Below, piece after piece: positions 1 to 6,490 of a stretch of 8,150 nt of DNA. Under the pieces are notes generated by a model. It saw only the letters and a list, made by a program, of their open reading frames with translations. It was not told where the DNA came from and did no database searches. The translations under genes and the position numbers were made by a program. Every line of letters starts with the position of its first letter. Position 1 is the stretch's first letter. This DNA is from an uncultured Bacteroidota bacterium (GTDB lineage Bacteria; Bacteroidota; Bacteroidia; Chitinophagales; Chitinophagaceae), in assembly GCA_946887345.1 (NCBI GenBank), contig CAMPKR010000103.1:1-8150 (forward strand), written 5' to 3'.

Positions 1-74
1 CGTGTATTTTCTGCCTATTTTTATATTTTTAAATATCACTATATTTAAACTTCAGAGTTTATTAACGCACACAC

Positions 75-500
75 ATGAGAAAACACCACATTTGGCTGAG
101 AACTGCCGCCCTTTTCCAGGTACTGACGGGGCTGGTACATGCGGTGTCCCTGTTTGTAAAACCACAGCCGACAAACGACTCTGAGAAACAACTTTATAAC
201 CTGTTGGAAACTTATCAATTCAATTTGGGACAAGGTTTCAGTCCCACCATGGCCGATTTGTCGTTGGCGCTAAGCTCCTGCTTCACGATGTTATATATTT
301 TTGGCGGCCTGCTCAATTGGCACTTCCTGGGAAAGCGGGCAGAATCCCGAATTATGAAAGGAGTACTAAACATCAACGTTCTCTTATTTGGTATTTCCTT
401 CGGCTTGATGGTAGTATTTACCTTCCTGCCGCCCATTATATTAACGGGACTTACTTTTATTTTCCTCTTCCTGGCTCGCTATACTATGCCTAAGTACTAG
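75..500 (+). CDS. Small four-helix integral membrane protein, possibly LIC_13387-like
   Basis: This 141-residue protein is probably an inner-membrane protein of unknown function. Four hydrophobic segments are visible, at about residues 7-28, 58-84, 96-117 and 118-136. The hydrophilic loop after the first helix (about 30-57) contains KPQPTNDSEKQLYNLLETYQF. The order of a first helix ending near a His, a loop with Pro and Asn, a Gly-rich GQGFSPTMADLSLALS stretch and then a helix with GGLLNW recalls the uncharacterised LIC_13387 family. That assignment is from memory of the family pattern and is uncertain. The ATG at 75 is the only start that keeps the whole first helix; I see no Shine-Dalgarno sequence, which is normal in Bacteroidota. 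The upstream 74 bases are AT-rich with no clear promoter. The gene is convergent with the DUF1330 gene and overlaps it by four bases. No catalytic motif is visible. Confidence 0.8.
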   Translation: MRKHHIWLRTAALFQVLTGLVHAVSLFVKPQPTNDSEKQLYNLLETYQFNLGQGFSPTMADLSLALSSCFTMLYIFGGLLNWHFLGKRAESRIMKGVLNINVLLFGISFGLMVVFTFLPPIILTGLTFIFLFLARYTMPKY

Positions 501-784
501 AAGCCGTCGACTAATATCATATTGGTATGTGAAGCAGCCTGGCGTATTTCTTTTGCTGGTGCGTATTCCGGCGAGGCCCACCATTTCTTAGCCTGCTCCA
601 TAGATGAGAATTCCAGCACCACTATTCGGTTGGGCTGCCATTCTCCTTCTAATATCTCGGTAGTACCACCGCGTACAACAAAGCGGCCTCCATAGGCCTC
701 CAGGGTAGCAGGCGTTAGTTTCTTGTACTCTTCGTACAAATCGGCATTGTGTATTTTGATATCAACAACTATGTAAGCAGGCAT
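497..784 (-). CDS. DUF1330 family protein
   Basis: This is a 95-residue cytoplasmic protein of the DUF1330 family, which adopts a dimeric alpha/beta-barrel (ferredoxin-like) fold. Visible family marks are the N-terminal strand MPAYIVVDIKI, the helix DLYEEYKKLTPATLEAYGG, the strand GGRFVVRGG followed by a Gly/Glu turn (ILEGEW), NRIVVLEFSSMEQAKKWW, and a C-terminal segment of the form SPEYAPAKEIRQAAS ending in a strand (NMILVDGF). The frame stays open to an ATG at 838, but that extra part runs into the terminator hairpin at 821-847, and the family always begins close to the MPAY motif, so I chose the ATG at 784. Its biochemical role is unknown; no enzyme activity can be read from the sequence. 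The gene stands alone, with a terminator just upstream and a convergent neighbour downstream. Confidence 0.92.
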   Translation of the reverse strand: MPAYIVVDIKIHNADLYEEYKKLTPATLEAYGGRFVVRGGTTEILEGEWQPNRIVVLEFSSMEQAKKWWASPEYAPAKEIRQAASHTNMILVDGF

Positions 785-820
785 AAAAACAATTTTTATA
801 AAGATAGCATGTATCAACGC

Positions 821-847
821 AAAAAGGGCCGGATACATCCGGCCCTT
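821..847 (-). terminator. Rho-independent terminator, minus strand
   Basis: The arms at 824-833 and 838-847 form a perfect 10-bp GC-rich stem (AAGGGCCGGA with TCCGGCCCTT) around a four-base loop. On the minus strand it runs straight into a U tract given by the five A residues at 821-825. The plus strand has no T run after the stem, so termination is directional. It lies between the end of the DUF4142 gene (998) and the start of the DUF1330 gene (784) and should separate their transcripts, although it is about 150 bases past the DUF4142 stop. Confidence 0.85.
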
Positions 848-902
848 GCGATTGGCAGTTCCAATACCCTTTTAAGATAAAGTACTCTGCCTAAACTCCC
901 AC

Positions 903-928
903 AGGAATCGGGAATCTCCCGTATTCCT
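903..928. other. Bulged hairpin in intergenic spacer
   Basis: The spacer at 848-997 contains no convincing reading frame. It holds an inverted repeat: AGGAATCGGGA at 903-913 pairs with TCCCG (917-921) and ATTCCT (923-928), leaving one bulged base (922) and a three-base loop. On either strand there is no following T tract, so it is not a classic terminator. On the minus strand it would lie in the 3' untranslated region of the DUF4142 mRNA, between its stop and the terminator at 821-847. It could be an mRNA-stabilising hairpin or one copy of a dispersed repeat; the sequence alone cannot say which. Confidence 0.5.
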
Positions 929-997
929 ACCACTGCAATATTATAAACACCCTGCTTTTTGAAAAATGATGAAGATCATCGCCCTTGCTGATCTCTG

Positions 998-1555
998 TTA
1001 TTTAAGCTGCGATTGAATATATTCAGCCATTTCCAGGTGCTTTTCCAGTATAGGTATCTTTCCCGCCGCCCACGATTTCAGTTCAGCATCTCTGCCGTCT
1101 TTTGCCTCTCTTTCAAAGAGAGCAATGTCCTCCCTGTGATCTCTTACCATATAGTTGATATAGGCTTTGTCAAAGTCAGCACCCGACTTTTCCGATAGTT
1201 CGCGGATCTCCTTTTGCTGTTCCCTGGCCGGTTCAGAAGGAAGTACAATGCCCTTAGGCGCCGCCGTCTCTTCCAATTCAAAATTGGACTGTCGATGATC
1301 ATCTGCCATTACCCGGCCAAAATCTTTTACTAACTGCGAGGAGGCATTTGTTAGCGCCAGTTCACCCAATATCATCTCGGTCATACTACCGGCCGCAGCC
1401 CTTACAACAAACTCAATATCTTTGTCGAGCTCGTTATTTTTTTGTTTTCCCTCGTTGTACTCCTCTGCCATCTTTACGCTGTCCGGCTTCTTCTTGTTAC
1501 CGCAGGAGTAAACTAAGGCAGACGCGAGCAGCAAGCCCAACAATATCATTTTCAT
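998..1555 (-). CDS. DUF4142 domain lipoprotein
   Basis: This 185-residue protein is probably a membrane-anchored lipoprotein. It opens with a lipoprotein signal, MKMILLGLLLASALVYSCGNKK, whose predicted lipidated cysteine is residue 18. A polar linker rich in Lys, Glu and Asn follows to about residue 45. The rest is an all-helical DUF4142 domain with the expected features: a MILGELALTNASSQLVKDFGRVMADDH segment with a nearby Gln-Ser-Asn (HRQSNFEL), DFDKAYINYMVRDHREDIALFEREA, and a C-terminal KIPILEKHLEMAEYIQ helix. The domain resembles ferritin-like four-helix bundles; its function is unknown. The frame is open upstream to 1723, but that part crosses the 3' end of the tmRNA and its terminator, so the start must be the ATG at 1555 (or the ATG two codons later). 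It stands alone after the ssrA terminator. Confidence 0.9.
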   Translation of the reverse strand: MKMILLGLLLASALVYSCGNKKKPDSVKMAEEYNEGKQKNNELDKDIEFVVRAAAGSMTEMILGELALTNASSQLVKDFGRVMADDHRQSNFELEETAAPKGIVLPSEPAREQQKEIRELSEKSGADFDKAYINYMVRDHREDIALFEREAKDGRDAELKSWAAGKIPILEKHLEMAEYIQSQLK

Positions 1556-1613
1556 AACGTCAGCAATTCGGTGATCAGATACCTCATCAGCAATAAAATC
1601 ATGCCTTTTAAAC

Positions 1614-1640
1614 AAAAAAATACCCCGCAATTGCGAGGTA
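1614..1640 (-). terminator. ssrA rho-independent terminator
   Basis: On the minus strand the stem TACCTCGC / GCGGGGTA (1621-1640, eight pairs including one G-U, AATT loop) is followed by seven U residues (A run at 1614-1620). It begins ten bases after the tmRNA discriminator base at 1650 and ends 58 bases before the DUF4142 start codon. Its position fits termination of the ssrA precursor. Confidence 0.88.
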
Positions 1641-1649
1641 AATTTTTTG

Positions 1650-2016
1650 TGGAACCGGCGGGATTCGAACCCGCGTCCAAACATATGCCCGATAAGCTTT
1701 CTACATGTGTATTCCGGAATCATTTGTCGGGAAGCAACTAGAACCGGACGAACTTACTACTTCCTTATCTGCTGAGTTTTTCGTTCCGCCTGCGCAGTGA
1801 AGGCGGACTTATCTTGTTGTTTTTTGAGTTAGGCGGCGGCAACGACAACAAGCAAAGGTTGTCCGCGGCCAAAATGGTTACTTAATTACTAATTAAGCAG
1901 CCATGGCAAAGTTAGATTCGCCATTCAATGTTCGGGTATTCAGATTTACGTGCTAATTATCCAACGCACGACATGCTTACTTACCCTGCCCTATGCTGTC
2001 AAAACCGGTCGGCCCC
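1650..2016 (-). ncRNA. ssrA: Transfer-messenger RNA (tmRNA)
   Basis: tmRNA rescues stalled ribosomes by acting as an alanyl-tRNA and then as an mRNA encoding a degradation tag; it works with SmpB. The 5' end GGGGCCG (2016-2010) pairs with CGGTTCC (1657-1651) to make a complete seven-pair acceptor stem with two G-U pairs. The discriminator A is at 1650. The T arm is GCGGG, TTCGAAT, CCCGC (1674-1658). The 5' sequence ACCGGTTTTGACAGC just after the acceptor strand is typical of bacterial tmRNAs. The tag frame reads GESNFAMAA then TAA (1922-1893), a normal Bacteroidota-type tag. The length is 367 nt, usual for one-piece tmRNA. The CCA end is not encoded (the bases after the discriminator are CAA), so it must be added. 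A terminator follows at 1614-1640. The exact ends are inferred from stem pairing. Confidence 0.95.
1893..1922 (-). other. tmRNA tag reading frame, GESNFAMAA
   Basis: Inside ssrA, reading from 1922 downwards, the codons GGC GAA TCT AAC TTT GCC ATG GCT GCT TAA give GESNFAMAA and stop. The hydrophobic Ala-rich end is what ClpXP-type proteases recognise in known tags. The GGC resume codon is inferred from comparison with other Bacteroidota tags, many of which begin with Gly-Glu and end in AMAA or ALAA. Confidence 0.88.
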
Positions 2017-2064
2017 ATGTTTTGATCTCCTATGGAGAGTGGTAAAATTTCAAAGATCGGACAG

Positions 2065-2072
2065 CAAATTTA
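2065..2072 (-). promoter_or_regulatory. Candidate -7 promoter box for ssrA
   Basis: On the minus strand, TAAATTTG matches the Bacteroidota -7 consensus TAnnTTTG exactly. Transcription would start near 2058-2060 and leave a leader of about 40 nt before the mature 5' end at 2016. No clear TTTG-like -33 element lies at the usual distance, which lowers confidence. The leader contains a small TCTCC / GGAGA hairpin at 2026-2038, possibly a processing landmark. Confidence 0.45.
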
Positions 2073-2133
2073 CGAAATATTGTATGATAAAGAATGTTAA
2101 AAGCACAAAGTTAGAAACCTCTCAACCGGTCAA

Positions 2134-2562
2134 CTATACCTCGCCGTCTAGTGCTTTGAGCGCATCCTGTAATATCTCTGTATGGTCAAAAGCCAGTTCC
2201 GGCAGGTGATGAACATTGTGCCATGCGGCTTCAGCCGCATCGTCGCCTGCGTGAATCTTGCTATCCTTCTGTTCTATTAATGCGAAATATACCACGGAGA
2301 CGGTCCGCCCACGGGGATCACGACCGGGAGTGCCATAAGTCCTGAGCTGTTTGGCATTTTTTATTTTGAGCCCGGTTTCCTCCTGCAGCTCGCGCTTGAT
2401 GCCATCTATCAAATCCTCGTCATCTTCTACAAAGCCCCCCGGCAAAGCCCACATCCCCTTAAATGGTTCATTTCCACGCTTTACCAGCAGCACCATCAGT
2501 TGCTCGTTTATCACGCAGAAAACGACTGCGTCTGTGGTCAGTTTTATGTGTTGCTTTATCAT
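2134..2562 (-). CDS. Nudix hydrolase, ADP-ribose pyrophosphatase-like
   Basis: This 142-residue protein is a single-domain Nudix enzyme, which hydrolyses a nucleoside diphosphate linked to another group using Mg2+. The Nudix box is complete at residues 43-65: G43, E49, R57-E58-L59, E61-E62 and G64-L65, the glutamates being the metal ligands. The segment before it, FKGMWALPGGF, and the downstream GTPGRDPRGRTVSVVYFALI are typical of the group containing ADP-ribose pyrophosphatases and the Nudix half of NrtR regulators. The C-terminal winged helix of NrtR is absent, so a stand-alone hydrolase is more likely than a regulator. The substrate cannot be fixed from sequence. The ATG at 2562 fits the usual distance to the first strand (IKLTTDAVVF). 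It is preceded by the rseP-side terminator (2588-2622), so it probably has its own promoter. No terminator is evident before ssrA. Confidence 0.93.
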   Translation of the reverse strand: MIKQHIKLTTDAVVFCVINEQLMVLLVKRGNEPFKGMWALPGGFVEDDEDLIDGIKRELQEETGLKIKNAKQLRTYGTPGRDPRGRTVSVVYFALIEQKDSKIHAGDDAAEAAWHNVHHLPELAFDHTEILQDALKALDGEV

Positions 2563-2587
2563 GGAGCTATTTTTACTATGCTAAGCT

Positions 2588-2622
2588 AAAAAAATTAAGC
2601 CTCCGCGGTTGAACGGAGGCTT
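2588..2622 (-). terminator. Rho-independent terminator after rseP
   Basis: A nine-pair stem, AAGCCTCCG (2597-2605) with CGGAGGCTT (2614-2622), encloses an eight-base loop. On the minus strand it is followed after AA by seven U residues (A run at 2588-2594). It lies between the rseP stop (2684) and the Nudix start (2562) and should end the dxr-rseP transcript. A weaker candidate sits just before it: AACCGG / CCGGTT at 2643-2678 with a U tract at 2639-2644, but with a 24-base loop. Confidence 0.85.
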
Positions 2623-2683
2623 TAAAATATTATAGCTGAAAAAACCGGTTAATCCCTTAATCTTCCCAAATCCCGGTTCAAAC

Positions 2684-4057
2684 CTAGTTCTTAAACAACC
2701 TGAAAATATCCAGACCATTTGCATACACCATCAGGCCAAGTAATAGTATCAGCCCTACAGAGGTTGCATACTCCATCACCTTCTCACTCACCTTGCGGCG
2801 CGTGATCATTTCGTAAAGCAGGAAGATCACATAGCCGCCATCCAGCCCCGGTATAGGCAGCAGGTTCATGAAGGCAAGTATTATGGAGATAAAAGCGGTA
2901 AGTTGAAGGAAGGCATACCAGGTAAATTCCTCAGGGAAAAGTTTACCGAAACTAACAATACCACCTACGCTTTCTGATGCCTTTACTTCCTTAGAGGTAA
3001 AGAGGAATTTCAGTTGCTGCCAATAGAAATCAAATTGCTCCCAGGTATAAGAAAAGCCTCTGCCTATTGCGCCGAAGAAACCATAGCTGGTCCTATCGTA
3101 AGTAAAGAATGCGTCAGCTCCTTTTATCCCCAGATTTAGCATCTTATCGGCTGGCATTATGCCCCTCAATTCTACCGGTGAGTTGTTACGCATTACAGTT
3201 ACGCTCAGTTCTTTTCCGGCATGATCACGTTTTACCTCCTCAAATTCATCAAAGTACTTTACGGGCTGCCCATTCATGGCAATGACACTGTCACCCTTCT
3301 GAAATTTCATTTTTTCACCGGGAGTACCTTTTTTTACTTCCGCTATCACAGTTGGTATACGCGCCTGTATGAAGCCAGGGTCTTTCAATATGCTTTTAAT
3401 AGTACCTGCAGGCAAAGCTATTTTTACTATCTGGCCGTTGCGCAGTACCTCTATAGACTTTGCCTCATTGAAAATGATATCAGGCATTATCTTGTTGAAC
3501 TTAAGGATCTGCCTACCATCAATAGCTACAATATGATCACCATTTTGTAAACCAACTGCTTTTCCTATACTATCAGTAGTGATACCATACTTTGCATTCT
3601 GCACAGGCAGGTATTTTTCGCCCCATATACCGAATATAGCAGCATACACTACCATCGCTACCAGTACATTCATGATGATACCACCAAGCATAATGAACAA
3701 GCGCTGGTAAGGTTTTTTGCTGCGATATTCCCATGGCTCAGGCGGCTTGGCGAGTGCTTCTTTGTCCATGCTCTCATCTACCATTCCTGATATCTTTACA
3801 TAACCACCCAAAGGGAACCAACCCAGCCCGTACTCTGTATCGCCTACTTTCTTTTTAAAGAGAGAGAAATTCAACAGGCCCGAAAACGGGAAAAGAAAAT
3901 CGAAGAAGAGGTAGAATTTCTCTACGCGGGTTCCGAACAAACGGGCGAAGAAGAAATGACCAAATTCATGGAGTAGTATCAGCAGCGAAAGAGCGGCCAG
4001 CAATTGTAAGGCTTGGGTCCAGGCTCCTGACATTAAAAGAACAGTATGTAATTGCAT
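2684..4057 (-). CDS. rseP: RIP zinc metalloprotease RseP (site-2 protease)
   Basis: This 457-residue protein is a membrane-embedded zinc protease of the site-2 protease family (peptidase M50B), which cuts transmembrane segments. In other bacteria the targets include anti-sigma factors and leftover signal peptides. The zinc site HEFGH is at residues 30-34 in the first helix, and the third-ligand motif LLPIPGLDGG is near 399-408 with D406. Two PDZ-like regions lie between, at about 158-215 (GLQNGDHIVAIDGR) and 228-303 (FQKGDSVIAMNGQPV), as in E. coli RseP. Further membrane segments are near 118-142, 385-400 and 430-450. The block TRVEKFYLFFDF after the active site is typical of Bacteroidota members. 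The start at 4057 is tentative; an ATG at 4033 would put HEFGH at residues 22-26, closer to many homologues. It begins 16 bases after dxr stops, so the two are likely co-transcribed. Confidence 0.96.
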   Translation of the reverse strand: MQLHTVLLMSGAWTQALQLLAALSLLILLHEFGHFFFARLFGTRVEKFYLFFDFLFPFSGLLNFSLFKKKVGDTEYGLGWFPLGGYVKISGMVDESMDKEALAKPPEPWEYRSKKPYQRLFIMLGGIIMNVLVAMVVYAAIFGIWGEKYLPVQNAKYGITTDSIGKAVGLQNGDHIVAIDGRQILKFNKIMPDIIFNEAKSIEVLRNGQIVKIALPAGTIKSILKDPGFIQARIPTVIAEVKKGTPGEKMKFQKGDSVIAMNGQPVKYFDEFEEVKRDHAGKELSVTVMRNNSPVELRGIMPADKMLNLGIKGADAFFTYDRTSYGFFGAIGRGFSYTWEQFDFYWQQLKFLFTSKEVKASESVGGIVSFGKLFPEEFTWYAFLQLTAFISIILAFMNLLPIPGLDGGYVIFLLYEMITRRKVSEKVMEYATSVGLILLLGLMVYANGLDIFRLFKN

Positions 4058-4073
4058 GTGCAGTAAAATAAAT

Positions 4074-5243
4074 TTAGTAGAACGAAAGCTGGCTTTGTTT
4101 TGCCAGTTCCGCTGCTATTATCCTTGCTTCTTTATCCGAAGCCTCATAGTCCTCCAGCGTCGGTGTTTCAATATAAGCTACGCGTTCCAGCGTTTTTTCT
4201 ATCATCTCGCTCATCTCCAGGAAGCCTACCTTATTTTGCAGGAAGGCATTCACCACCACTTCATTGGCAGCATTCAGCACGCAGGGCGCATTCCCACCCT
4301 TGTACATCGCATCCTTGGCGAGTGCAAGATTACGGAAAGTTTTATAATCGGGTTGCTCAAATGTAAGTTTCGAAAATTCTTTGAAATCCAGCCTTTTGAA
4401 CTCGTTGTCAATGCGTTTGGGGAACGACAGCGCGTATTGTATCGGCAGCTTCATATCGGGCAGCCCCATCTGGGCCTTCACCGAGCTGTCTGAGAACTGG
4501 ACCAGTGAATGAATGATCGACTGAGGATGTATCACCACTTCTATTTGGTCGTTCTTTAAGCCAAAAAGCCATTTAGCCTCTATCATCTCCAGGCCCTTAT
4601 TCATCAGGGTTGCACTATCAATGGTTATTTTGGCACCCATCGTCCAGTTAGGATGTTGCAGGGCATGGCTTGCCTTTACATTCACCAGGTAATTAGGCTT
4701 CCTACCAAGAAAGGGGCCGCCTGACGCGGTCAAAACCACCTTCTCCATCTTTTCCATATCCTCGCCTACCAGGCACTGGAAGATAGCCGAGTGTTCGCTA
4801 TCCACGGGTATAATGTGTGACTTACTTTCCTGTGCTGCCTTCATCACTACGTCACCCGCCACTACCAGCGTCTCTTTATTGGCAAGTGCTATGCGCTTAC
4901 CTGCCTTTATCGCAGCTAGCGTAGAGTGCAAACCGGCAAAGCCTACTATCGCACCTACCACCACATCTACACTCTCCCATTGCACTACCTCATTAAGTGC
5001 TGCTGTCCCGGAGAACACTTTTATCGGCAGCGAACTCAATGCGTTCTTCACTGCCTGGTATTTCATTTCATCCGTTACTACTACGGCATTGGGCTTAAAT
5101 TTATTTGCCTGTTCTATCAGGAGGGCGGCATTGCTATGCGCCGTTAATATCTCTACTTCAAAAAGTTCAGGATGCGCCGCTACCACTTCCAGGGCCTGTG
5201 TGCCTATGGAACCGGTAGATCCTAATATCGCCAATCGCTTCAT
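4074..5243 (-). CDS. dxr: 1-deoxy-D-xylulose 5-phosphate reductoisomerase
   Basis: Dxr (IspC) converts 1-deoxy-D-xylulose 5-phosphate to MEP with NADPH and a divalent metal, the committed step of the non-mevalonate isoprenoid pathway in the cytoplasm. At 389 residues it has normal length. The NADPH loop GSTGSIG is at residues 8-14 and the conserved ANKET at 121-125. Metal ligands appear as D148 and E150 in PVDSE and E219 in MNKGLEMIEA. The substrate loop is SGGPF at 174-178, and the flexible flap carries HPNW at 197-200. The C-terminal helical domain keeps APCVLNAANEVVVNAF. No key residue is missing. The start at 5243 places the Rossmann strand directly at the N terminus, as in the family. 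It is the first gene of a two-gene unit with rseP. The cdsA gene found between dxr and rseP in E. coli is absent here. Confidence 0.98.
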   Translation of the reverse strand: MKRLAILGSTGSIGTQALEVVAAHPELFEVEILTAHSNAALLIEQANKFKPNAVVVTDEMKYQAVKNALSSLPIKVFSGTAALNEVVQWESVDVVVGAIVGFAGLHSTLAAIKAGKRIALANKETLVVAGDVVMKAAQESKSHIIPVDSEHSAIFQCLVGEDMEKMEKVVLTASGGPFLGRKPNYLVNVKASHALQHPNWTMGAKITIDSATLMNKGLEMIEAKWLFGLKNDQIEVVIHPQSIIHSLVQFSDSSVKAQMGLPDMKLPIQYALSFPKRIDNEFKRLDFKEFSKLTFEQPDYKTFRNLALAKDAMYKGGNAPCVLNAANEVVVNAFLQNKVGFLEMSEMIEKTLERVAYIETPTLEDYEASDKEARIIAAELAKQSQLSFY

Positions 5244-5291
5244 GCTATCCTATGTATTATTTATCTTATGCTTTGCTCGTTAAAGAGTGTT

Positions 5292-5299
5292 CAAAGGTA
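5292..5299 (-). promoter_or_regulatory. Candidate -7 promoter box for dxr-rseP
   Basis: On the minus strand TACCTTTG is an exact match to TAnnTTTG and would give a start site near 5285, about 40 nt before the dxr start codon. A small palindrome, CTGCT / AGCAG at 5307-5319, lies just upstream where the spacer would be. No good -33 box is seen. The rest of the 5244-5471 gap is AT-rich, with no gene and no clear plus-strand promoter. Confidence 0.45.
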
Positions 5300-5471
5300 T
5301 TAAAAGCTGCTGAGAGCAGTATATTTTACTATTTGAAATACCTCAGATCGAACTGATGTCAAGGTCCTGCCTCAAATCATGAAAATCGTGGTTCAAAAAT
5401 CAAATCTAAACTTTTGGAAGACTTAAATTCGTGCCTGCTAATATTTTCAATAAAACTTAACAATACTCTAT

Positions 5472-6128
5472 ATGCTGCAGGCATCCACTCTCAGGTTTCT
5501 GGAACAACTGGGCAAGAACAACAATAAAGCTTGGTTTGACCAGCATCGCGATGACTATCAAACGGCAAAAGAAGATTTTGAAGTATTTATAGACGAACTG
5601 ATGGTGAAACTCAGACCGCTCGAGCCCGGATTGGCTAACCTCACAGCTAAAGATTGTACTTTCCGCATCTTCAGGGACGTGCGCTTTTCTAAAGATAAGA
5701 CTCCTTACAAAGCACATTTCGGTGCTTTTATGAGCAAAGGTGGTCGCAAATACGAGGGTGCAGGCTATTATCTGCATCTGGAACCCGGCAAAAGCTTTGC
5801 AGGCGGCGGACTTTGGGTTCCACCCGGACCTATGCTCAAAGCTGTGCGCCAGGAGATCGACTACAACTTTGATGAATTTAAAAAGATACTCGCGGCCAAA
5901 GACTTTAAGAAGTACTTCAAAAAAATAGAAGGAGAAAGTCTGAAGACGTTACCGCAGGGTTATACAGCCGACAATCCGGCCATTGACTACCTGAAAATGA
6001 AAAGCTATACTGTGGGAACCAGCGTTGCAGATAAAGACGTAACCGCAAAAGGATTTGCATCCAAATGTGCAGGTATTTTTACAGCAATGAGACCTTTAGT
6101 AGATTTTCTCGATAGAAGCTCAGATTAG
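5472..6128 (+). CDS. DUF2461 family protein (TIGR02453)
   Basis: This 218-residue, probably cytoplasmic protein belongs to the DUF2461 / TIGR02453 family of unknown function, which is common in Bacteroidota. Family marks are the N-terminal FLEQLGKNNNKAWFDQHR (residues 9-26), the signature FRIFRDVRFSKDKTPYK (64-80) followed by AHFGAFMSKGGRK, the YYLHLEPGKSFAGGGLW block (99-115) with the following PPGPMLKAVRQEI, and a C-terminal region with PQGYTADNPAIDYLKMKSYTV. It has the expected length and no broken motif. The ATG at 5472 sits a few residues before the first conserved helix, as usual. The gene stands alone on the plus strand, divergent from dxr, and its TAG is followed at once by the stop codon of the opposing gene. 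Function cannot be inferred from the neighbours. Confidence 0.93.
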   Translation: MLQASTLRFLEQLGKNNNKAWFDQHRDDYQTAKEDFEVFIDELMVKLRPLEPGLANLTAKDCTFRIFRDVRFSKDKTPYKAHFGAFMSKGGRKYEGAGYYLHLEPGKSFAGGGLWVPPGPMLKAVRQEIDYNFDEFKKILAAKDFKKYFKKIEGESLKTLPQGYTADNPAIDYLKMKSYTVGTSVADKDVTAKGFASKCAGIFTAMRPLVDFLDRSSD

Positions 6129-6374
6129 TTAGTTACGGAATGCAAGGAATTCAAATGGCCTGTCGCCTTGTAGCAGTTTCCTTTTCCTGCTTTTCTGGGG
6201 TTTCTGGGTGGTGTTGTGGTACACATCCAAAACCTCTGTCACTTTCAGCACATGCTGCTCGGTATCCACTTTGCTCACGATAGACATTAACTCATCTACC
6301 CTCTGTTCAAAGTCCGCCGTCCAGTGCTGCGCTACTTTCGTCGTAACAAGTAGCTCCCTTGTTTGCGGTTTCAT
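6129..6374 (-). CDS. Small protein of unknown function (81 residues)
   Basis: I do not recognise this protein. The first 55 residues (to about LDVYHN) look alpha-helical, with alternating charged and hydrophobic residues (FEQRVDELMSIVSKVD). A strongly basic stretch follows at about 58-68 (QKPQKSRKRKLLQ), then an aromatic tail, GDRPFEFLAFRN. There is no signal peptide, membrane segment, cysteine pair or catalytic motif. The basic patch could bind nucleic acid, but that is speculation. In favour of its being real are its codon pattern, which resembles that of the neighbours, and the exact fit of its end against the end of the DUF2461 gene. Against it are the short length and lack of a recognised family. 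It may have its own promoter in 6375-6490, which otherwise holds no gene, or read through from hflX. Confidence 0.62.
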   Translation of the reverse strand: MKPQTRELLVTTKVAQHWTADFEQRVDELMSIVSKVDTEQHVLKVTEVLDVYHNTTQKPQKSRKRKLLQGDRPFEFLAFRN

Positions 6375-6490
6375 TGAGGTGGTTTTTTATTTCATTTCCC
6401 GGAGTTATTTCCTTACAAGTAAGTTACCCAATATTTCAGGCAAACGGCATCATAAAAAACAAAATGTAGTCAAAGCCCAAGACTTGCCTG

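Noticed and set aside
785..838. N-terminal extension of the DUF1330 gene to an ATG at 838
   Set aside because: The extra codons overlap a perfect terminator stem, and DUF1330 proteins start at the MPAY-like strand.
1556..1723. Upstream extension of the DUF4142 reading frame
   Set aside because: It runs through the ssrA terminator and the tmRNA 3' end; the residues GFESRRFH come from the T arm, and a lipoprotein signal peptide begins at 1555.
1978..2019. Short minus-strand ORF MGPTGFDSIGQGK preceded by AGGAGA, overlapping the tmRNA 5' end
   Set aside because: The ATG lies just before the mature tmRNA end, and the frame uses the conserved acceptor and D-like sequences; the Shine-Dalgarno-like match is best explained by chance, as it forms part of a leader hairpin.
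1928..2209. Plus-strand 93-codon frame
   Set aside because: It is antisense to the tmRNA 5' half and the end of the Nudix gene and has no protein-family character.
4056..4493. Plus-strand frames opposite dxr, including the one at 4813-5283
   Set aside because: They are antisense to a fully conserved dxr gene and show no family motifs.
6375..6490. Possible hflX terminator (AGTC / GACT stem before a T-rich stretch)
   Set aside because: Only four base pairs with a long loop; too weak to call.
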